From a virus, in the IMG/VR virus record IMGVR_UViG_3300001679_000070, positions 1 to 26,077 of that record: a DNA stretch of 26,077 bases; one strand, given 5' to 3'. Made by a program: the position numbers and the translations under genes. A model generated the notes under the pieces. That model did not search any database. It had not been told where the DNA came from and worked only from the letters and a program-made list of their open reading frames with translations. Positions 1-9,000 of this stretch are shown one piece after another; the first letter of the stretch is position 1; every line of letters starts with the position of its first letter.

Positions 1-3000
1 TTCCTTGTAAGTAATTCTTTCGCCGTCTATTATTACTATACCGAATATGTTTAATTCTAAATTCGGAACACCTAGTAAGCTAGCATCTTTAACGAAAATA
101 GTATCATCATTTAAAGCAATATCTTGTACTAACGCAGTAGTGTTACTATCTTTGTTAACTTTATACATTGCGGCATTACCTTTCATGTCTTTAAACAGTC
201 TAAATGACAATGTATCTGGTACGACATTATCTGTTATGCTTGTTGCAACAATAACATCGTTTAATGTGATAATATCACCAGTAAGGAATAATCCTGTTCC
301 GCTAACAATATAATCAGTACCTGCTTGCAATAGTCGGCCGTTTTTAGTAACCCACATTCTGCCATTATCAAGTATTGTTCTGTTTAAGTCGAATAAGTTA
401 GCAGAACCAGCAGTGAAACTAATACCATCAAATAATTCAGTATCAAACCCAACACTATCAAAAAACTCTATTACAGGTGTAGTAGTAAGCGTTGGGCCGA
501 CAAATACATTTGTTAATAAATCTAATTGCGACACATCTTTCCAAGTAGTTACTGCAAGTGTATCTGATGCTGTAAGAACTATGTGCTCTAATGTAAGTAT
601 ATTTCCGTTTACTGTGTAGTCTGATGCTGTATTAATATAAACATCTACATTTGTTCCGCTTGCTGGTGGGTCAGTTAGGAATGTTACTTCCTTTAATGCT
701 GGCACAGTTGAATCAATTACATAATCTGTACTTAATGTTTGTCGCACTTCGTTAATATAAACTACTACTTCGTTATCTGCTACAGTAGTATGATTTACCT
801 TGCCATCTGTTGGTAACGTAAAATCATACTCAGCACCGTCACCGTTGTACCTGACTGCTTCTGGCGGACGTAAACGAGATCCATTAAGCTCAACAATCAT
901 ATTCTCTCTAGTTTTATCAGTACTGTATGGACTTATGTTAATTTCAGTACTTGATGTATCAGCTGTTACTAAAGGTGTTCCTTTAATTATTAAATTTGTA
1001 TCAGTAGTAACAACTACCGAACTTGCATCTATAACTTCGCCGTCTGTTGTAACTACAGTATCTATAGATACATGATCTGCTGTTATAGTAGTTGTATCAA
1101 CACCAAATACATCAGATACGTATGTTGTTGGGTAACTGTGACTATGCTGTGGTGTTTCAAATCCAAACACAGTAATCGCAATAAAGTCAAGTGCAGTATA
1201 AGTCTCTATGAATGTAATGTTTGTCTTGCTCTCACCACTTGTTGATAACGTGTCTACTGTTAGTTTTGAATCTGCTGTTACTAATAAAGAATCTACTGTA
1301 ATTGCACCGCTTGGTGTAGATGTAAATCCACTAGATAATTCTATGCCGTTTACGTGTACAACTATATTAAATATCTCTGCAGAACCAACTGGTATCTCTA
1401 AGTGATTTACAATTTCTCCACCGTTAAATGTGTTACGATATAATTGGTTTCCTCCACCTATTTCATAAGCAAAGATTTGTATCTGATCTGAGGTTACTGC
1501 TCCTGAGATTATAGTTACTGTAGCATTTATCCAATTAACTGTATAATTTGTTCCTTCGACTAATAGCAATCCGTTTGATATGTTTGCTACACGAAGAGCG
1601 ATAGGATGTTCAACTAAATCTAAGAAACTAATTGTAGTTCCGATACTTATGTATTCTTCTATTACTGATTGTACTTCAAATGCATGACCGTTGCCATTGT
1701 AATCAAATCCAGGTCTAGTAGTAACTACTAAATCCAATGTGTCAAACATACTACCTGGTACTAATTCTTCTGGAGCATGACTGCTATAGGTGTCAACAAA
1801 CCCACTGCCATCAACGTTAATATCTTCAGGATTAATACCTAAGTACACGTCATTGTATAAACTGTTATAGTCTACATTTAGTTCTTTAACAACAGAATCT
1901 GTTGTTAAAGAACTAAAATCTATAGTTACTAAGCCAGAATCTACTGTAACAGTCTCTAAGTAATCACAATCATCTACTTCAACACTAGGGTATGTAACAC
2001 CATTAATTAATAGCGCAAGATCTATTCCTGGTAGATCTAAAGTAGGTTGGTAAAAGCCTCTAATTCTATCAACACCACTTAACGTAGTAATATCAACTAA
2101 ATTATAATCAATAAGATCAAACGATGTTCCAAATGCAGTAAATGACTCGCAGTCAGCAGTTATTGTGTTTGTATTATCTGTAATTATTCCTAACTTAAGG
2201 GCAGTACCTGTTCCAACCCCTGCACTTGTCATTCTAAAATGCAATCCGACTGTATTAGACGATGCGCCGAGTAGAGTAAAATTTGTTGTGCCGATTGATA
2301 TAATTTCATACACAAATCCTAATTCAAAATTGCTTGCTGTTTGCAGTTGATCAGTAGTTCTACTATTAGCATCATGATCAACTGTAAGAGTTGTAGAATC
2401 TACATTTCTCTCATCTTTCGCTGTATATACTTTATTAATAGTTTGTCTTAACAATTGCGAAGAATTATGGAATACGTTATCACCAAGTGTGCTCCAATTA
2501 ATTACACTGCTTTCGTATTCATATCTGTCATACTTAATTCTTGTTAAGAATGATCTTACTAAGTTGTTTGTAAGGATAGAAGTAATAATAGCACCCGAAC
2601 CGCCACCTCCTGTTACTGTTATTGTTGGTGTCGTTACGTAGCCAACTCCCGGAGTATCAACTGTAATATCAATAACTTTACCTGATGTGCTAATCCTAGC
2701 AGTCATTGTTGCTTGCGTTGTTGCACCACCGCCTGTTACTGTTATTGTTGGTGCTAATGTATATCCGGTACCTGCGTTAACTATCGTAGTATCACTAACC
2801 TTTAAAAATCTATTATTAAACCAATTATTCCATGGATCCGTTGTCCATATATTAGGATCTGAGACTCTTAATCCCACACCGTCTTCATCAAAGTTACTCT
2901 GGTCTGTATTTAAAATAGCACCATCATAATCTAGTATCGGACTTATGAACTTACTAAACGTTGTGTCGAACTGTGACGGAAGATCAAAATCTGTTGTGTT

Positions 3001-6000
3001 AGTGTTTACTGTATCAAACCTATCGTATCTTAATAAGAATTCCTTAATCTTAACATGGAATGGTTTAGATTCAGTAAGATAATCTAACAAAAAGTCTTGA
3101 TTATCTCGGCTAAATGTAGGAAATTGTACTAGGTCACGAACCTTATGTTCTACATCAATAAGACTAGTTCTATATAGCCATTCTACATTCCCTTGTTCTG
3201 CTAGAATAAACTTAAAGATACTAATTAACAAAATATTTCTGTTTATTAGTAAATCATCTATTAATAAGTCTTGATTGATTGCATTTAATACATTTCTTAA
3301 TTCAGTGCCGCCTGTACCAACATCAGCAGTAACTACAATTGTATCTGTTGTGAATGTCGCAGTATCAATTGTTATATTATCTTGCGATGATGTTCCGTCA
3401 CTCAACGAGGATTTAAACTCAATAGTGCCATCTTCTAACCCAACTCGAATCCATGCGTTACTATAGAATTGATAAATTTCAAACTTACCTACACTATTAG
3501 ATCTAACTTTAACGTAATTGCCTTCTTCTGCTTGCACTGATATTAGACTTGAGAAATCATCAACGATAGTAATTTGCGGTGCATTCTCTACTTCGTCGTT
3601 TTTGTACCAGTTAATATAGTCCCACGCCCTTGATGTGTCAAATTGCTGTACACGTACTAGCAGTAATACAGATCCTGCAATTACTTTATATATACTCCAG
3701 CCACCAGTATTATCTGTGTCGACATTAACTAAGTAGGTATATCCTACCGGAACAAGAGATAAATCTTGAAATCCTAGTTCTTCTAAATCTGCCACCTGCA
3801 GGTCTATTTCGCCGTTGGGTAGTAATGTACTAACTATCGTCGGTTTTAGCTCTTCAGCTGTAAGTAATGTAAAGTTTTTACTAGTTGAAATAATATGCTG
3901 TTTAAGTAAAGTATTAACCTGCGTTAAGTATTCCTTTAATGCGTTAAAACGATTATCAAACATTGACTGTCTAGGTCTGTACTTAATACCTAATCTTTCA
4001 GCGGCACCAAGAGTTGGATCCGGAACAGCAAGACCTATAGTGTTACCACCGACAAAACTATCTAATAGCTTTCTATATTCTTGTGTCTCTAAAAAGTCAT
4101 TAGCACTATTTTCTTTAATTAAGTTATACTCGCTGAATATTGTGTTTTCACTTTGGGTGTTGTTATAACTTACGTGGAGTATTGCATTGCTGTTAGTTAA
4201 GTACTTTTGTACGTTAAACAGGGCAATTGTGTTTGCTTTTAAGAATCCAACAAATGGGATCCCGGATGCTTTTGGATCTGTAATATACTGTTGTATTGCA
4301 TTAGTACTTAAAGTCTTCTCCGAATCCTTATCTATTATTGCTAGTCCTGTAACCCAGAAGTAATAATCCTGTACTATTGTTCTACTGTTATCAATATTTG
4401 AAACAACTGTAAATGACTCCGGATCAACAACTGTACCTGGTCCTGTATATTGTGCAGGGTGTATTGAACTTTTTATCCATTGTCTAATATCAATAGAACT
4501 GCCTGGAAACAATGTACCCCAATTTCTACTAGCATACGTTACTTCTCTTTGACGATAATCTAAATATCTAGCATTAGTTGTATCCCACCAAATTTGTCCA
4601 AGACTGTCTTCACTCCACGTCACACCAGTAATGTTATCTAGTCCTTGGTTGTATGATGCTGGGTCAAGAGCACCGATATAATCTATATTCTCTTGTGCTA
4701 ATCCTAATATCTTTCCATTAATTGGATCAATATAATCTAAGAATTCTTTAGTTTGGTTTGTAAATTTATTGTACAATACCGTTCTGTTAAATAACGTAAC
4801 GTCTACTACATCTTCTTCTAGGCGCGTTTGAAACCAAACACCTGTATGGTCAACAGTATCAATTGAATCTGCTGTTATTGTTGTAGAATCTGCAGATTTA
4901 CTTGTATCAACAGTTGTAAATCTTCCTGAGTCAGCAGTAACAGTTGTGCTATCATCTAAGTCAGCAGTTATTCTACTAAAACCTAGTATTCCTAAACATG
5001 CATCTGCATCACTCGATCCACAGAAATCAGCTAACGGTTTATCTACAACATTAAACTTTTGGTACACTGCATGTTTGCCGTTTACATTATCGATCCACGT
5101 TTTAGAACCAGCTGGTAATTGTCTAAAGAATTCTAAGCTTAAATCTGCAAAAGTTCTAACTCTCATAGAGTCTAGTTTATAAACTACTGCACTTAATGTA
5201 TTATCGGCTGTAAACAAATCAATATCAGCTGTGTCTGTTGTGTTAGCCGCAACGTTATTAAAAGTATCTGTTAGTGTTCCGTCTATCGCTATAGTTAGAT
5301 CATCTATAACATTCAAGACTGCATGTCCGCCGTTTATTTCAGTAACTGCGTTTTGTATTACTATTTTATCGCCAAATATAAACTCGTGCGGTTCGTAGAA
5401 TGTTGCTTGTATAACGCCGTTAACTAACGCAAGTGTTTTAAATACAAGTCTATGATCTGTTCTATAAACATTCCAATCATACGTATTGTCTTTTGCAACC
5501 CAAACTAACGAACCTTCTTGTACTTGATCTACTATACCAGCAAGGTCGCTTAGTTCAAATACAGATATATCTATATCATCTAAGTGAACATGACCTGCTA
5601 TTGGTAGATTAGTATCAGTTAAATTATCTAGCTGTACAGGAAATACATTAGAATCGATGTGCGGTTCGCTTTGTTTAAAGATTTCATTTACTTTAATTAA
5701 TTGATAGTCTGCTACTTTTGTACTATTGTTACTAATTAATTCAACTATAGTCGGATTATCTTGTAAGACTACATCTTCTAATTCTAAATCAATAAACGTC
5801 TTGTTGCTACTGCCGCCGTACATCGCCTGTTGTACTGCCCAGTTCTCAAATATGTCGTATTCTGTTGTTGTCTTATCAAACTGAATGTTACGGAATGCAT
5901 CTGTACTATTTCTTGTGCCTTTAATATCGATAAATCCGCTATAAAAATTAACTTGACTGATATCGTCTAATGCGCTAAAGTTAAATCTAGGGCGGAATCC

Positions 6001-9000
6001 TATCAATCCTAATGCTAATAGATCTACATCTGTTTCTAAGTTAGCAGATTTATTATTATAATAATCTGATATTTGTGCCGCTTTGCTTGATAGATTAGGT
6101 AGTAAACCTTTAGAAATATCATCATAGTTAACTCTACGCCAATTAGCAAAATCAAAGTTTTCAGATGGTATTATTTTTACAGTAGCACTCCAAAACACGT
6201 TTTTGAATTTAACTATATTACCAATTGTGTACTCTCTATTAGGTATCCATTCTTTAACATTATCTTGGTTTAATATAAATCCTTGTGCATCGAGTTGTCC
6301 GTTCCAATCAAACGTTGTAAATCCGACTAACTTAATTCGTTGTTGTCTTAACCCAGTAACCGGTTGGAACAGTAAGTCATTAAAAATACTAACATTATCT
6401 AAGACCAACAAGTGTTCATAACTTGTTGTTCTAATTCTCATATAATCTATAGACTTATTATTAATAGTCCTAAGTTTAAAGTTATTGTCTAGTCTAGTAA
6501 TTACATAGTCTGATGGTATTAATGGACGACCATTTTGGTCTAACGGTTGATCAATAGCACTTAATCCAGTAATATCGTCAACTACTGCTAAATCTTTTTC
6601 AAACTCTAATGTAGTTGACGCAGGATTAAGATCAATAACACTACCTACATCCCATCCTTGGTTTACCCATTGTGTAAACTCTTGTGTCATTCTACCCCAA
6701 TTTAAATCTTCAGCAGTTGTTTCACCTGATGCTAGTAAACGCTGTTCACTTGTTTGGAATATTAATCCTTGTGTCTCTAAAAATGCACCGTAACTCACTA
6801 AAAAATCAATTACAAGACCTGGAGTAGTAAACTCAAACCCGTATGGTACTAAAGTAACATTATCTGAGAAGTCTTTAGGTAGTCTAATAGCTTGCCCTGC
6901 TACCACTATCTCTGTGAAATTATTATTAGATAAGCTCTCGAGTATTTGGAAGAACTGTTGTGTCTGGCTGTTACCGAATACTGAGTAGCCATCTTCTGTT
7001 CGTTGTACGATAACTGATGAATATTGTAACTCGCTAATCGCTTGATTTTTATGTAACAGTAGTTGAAAACTCTGATCTGGTAATAGCAAATTAGAATTTA
7101 ATGTATCTGGACTGCTTCTATCTGTGAATATCTTCAAATATTGTTTGTCAGAAAATGCTCCCATTCTATAACACAACCTAACATCTAACCTTCTTAGTTC
7201 AGTTGTTAATACTGTTCCATCACTAAATCCGCTGTTTATATTGTACTCAATTATCCAGTTAATGTAGCTGTGCTTCAGAACTGTGTTACTTTTTATTTCT
7301 ACAGTTCTTGTATCTAAACGATGACGACCGTTTAATAAGAATTGACTTAGCTCGTTATTAAACGCATATTTGTCCCTATCAATACCCAATGCAAAGAATT
7401 GCGCTGGTTTTGTTAATGCAAATAAACGCTGTAAGGCAAATGGATACGAACTACTTCTACGCCATGCTGATTCTACAGGAGCGACGTCACCAATAACCCA
7501 ACTCTTTCTAAAGTCTTGTTGTGAATAATTTTGTACTAATGCTACAAACGGATTTAACAAGTTGCCTTCACTGTCAGCTGGTATAATACTTGATAATCCT
7601 GGTCGAGCATAACATGTCTTTGTGCTTTCGTTTCCTGGTTCTTTAATTCTACCTGCTTCTAGGTCACCCCATAGAACTAAGTTACCACTAGTATATGGTG
7701 CAGGACCATATTCACTTTCCCACCATATTGGCTTTTCAGTAAGTCCTAGCATTTCCCAAGGAGTAATATGCGGAGTATCAGTATCGTAATGGTTTATATA
7801 GATGCCTCTCCAATGACCTTTAAGAGCAGTGCCGTCTAACTTATTACTTGCTGTACTATAATTCCAAGTGAATTCATTATCAATGCGGAAGTTTTGTGTT
7901 TTATAATCTAATCTATTTTGTCCTACCCAGTTTAAAAGACTGACAGATAACATCTCTGTTATCTCTCTGTCGCTGTATTCTGTAGTCCTAAATTTACCAG
8001 GAATAACATCAGCTTCAATTATAGGAACCGACGTGTCAACTTTAATGTTGTTATAAATTCTAGATTCGAACTCAAGTAATACATCGTCACGGAAGTCACC
8101 AAATGCAATTAATATACTGCCGTCGTGTCCTTGTATTACTTGCTGTGGTATAGTATACGAGTTGTCTACGTAAGTCTTAGGTGTGTACTTTGGATATAGT
8201 CCTACTTTAGTAGGAGTAGCAGGACAAAACGAAACCACTGCAAAATCATACTCACGTATACTAAGGCTATCGCCTATAACAAGTGGGGTTAGTATTTGCA
8301 CAGATGCACTATCGCTAGTAACAATATAATCAATACCTCTTAACAATATAACATTATTAAGGTATACTGACATAGCACCCGATGTAGCACTAGTAAAGTC
8401 GTGTATCGATGCTGTATTAAATGTATCTGTAGTAATTGATGTTACTTCATAAACTGTATCTGTGACAGCGTTAGCACAAGGTAACATGTCTGTTGCATAA
8501 AATGGACTAGCTGGGCTTTTACCAGTATTAATTGCCGCTATTGCTTGGTCAAGAATAACATCAGCTGTTAACCCGTAGGTGTCAACGCGACTTACGTAGG
8601 ACAATATTCTTTGTTTGTATTTTTCGTAACTTCTAGAATTAAATTCTAATGCATCAAAGAAGTTAAATGCTGTGCTATCAAGAAATTTAGCCGCTGGTGC
8701 TAGTGGTGCACTATTTTGTATAATTGATTCACCATACGCGTCTATTTCGCCTAAGTCCCTAGAATTATTTGCACCATTTATATCACCTTCTAAACTTATT
8801 AGATTCTGTGCTATACTACTGTAATGATTTCTGATTGTTCCTAATGTTAGCTGATTGTTAGTCTCATTGAATATGTTATTTTCTAAATTCTTTGGTACTT
8901 TGTAGTAACCTATCGAACTTTGTTGATCGCTGATTATAAGAACCTGTAAGGTTGCACCTACATCTAGTGTATCATTAAATGTAATAACTGTGCTAGTATC

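Noticed and set aside
2585-2790. Direct repeats as a CRISPR array or mobile element ends
   Set aside because: There are only two copies, in frame with a conserved protein motif (PTITVTGGG), with no terminal inverted repeats or spacers.
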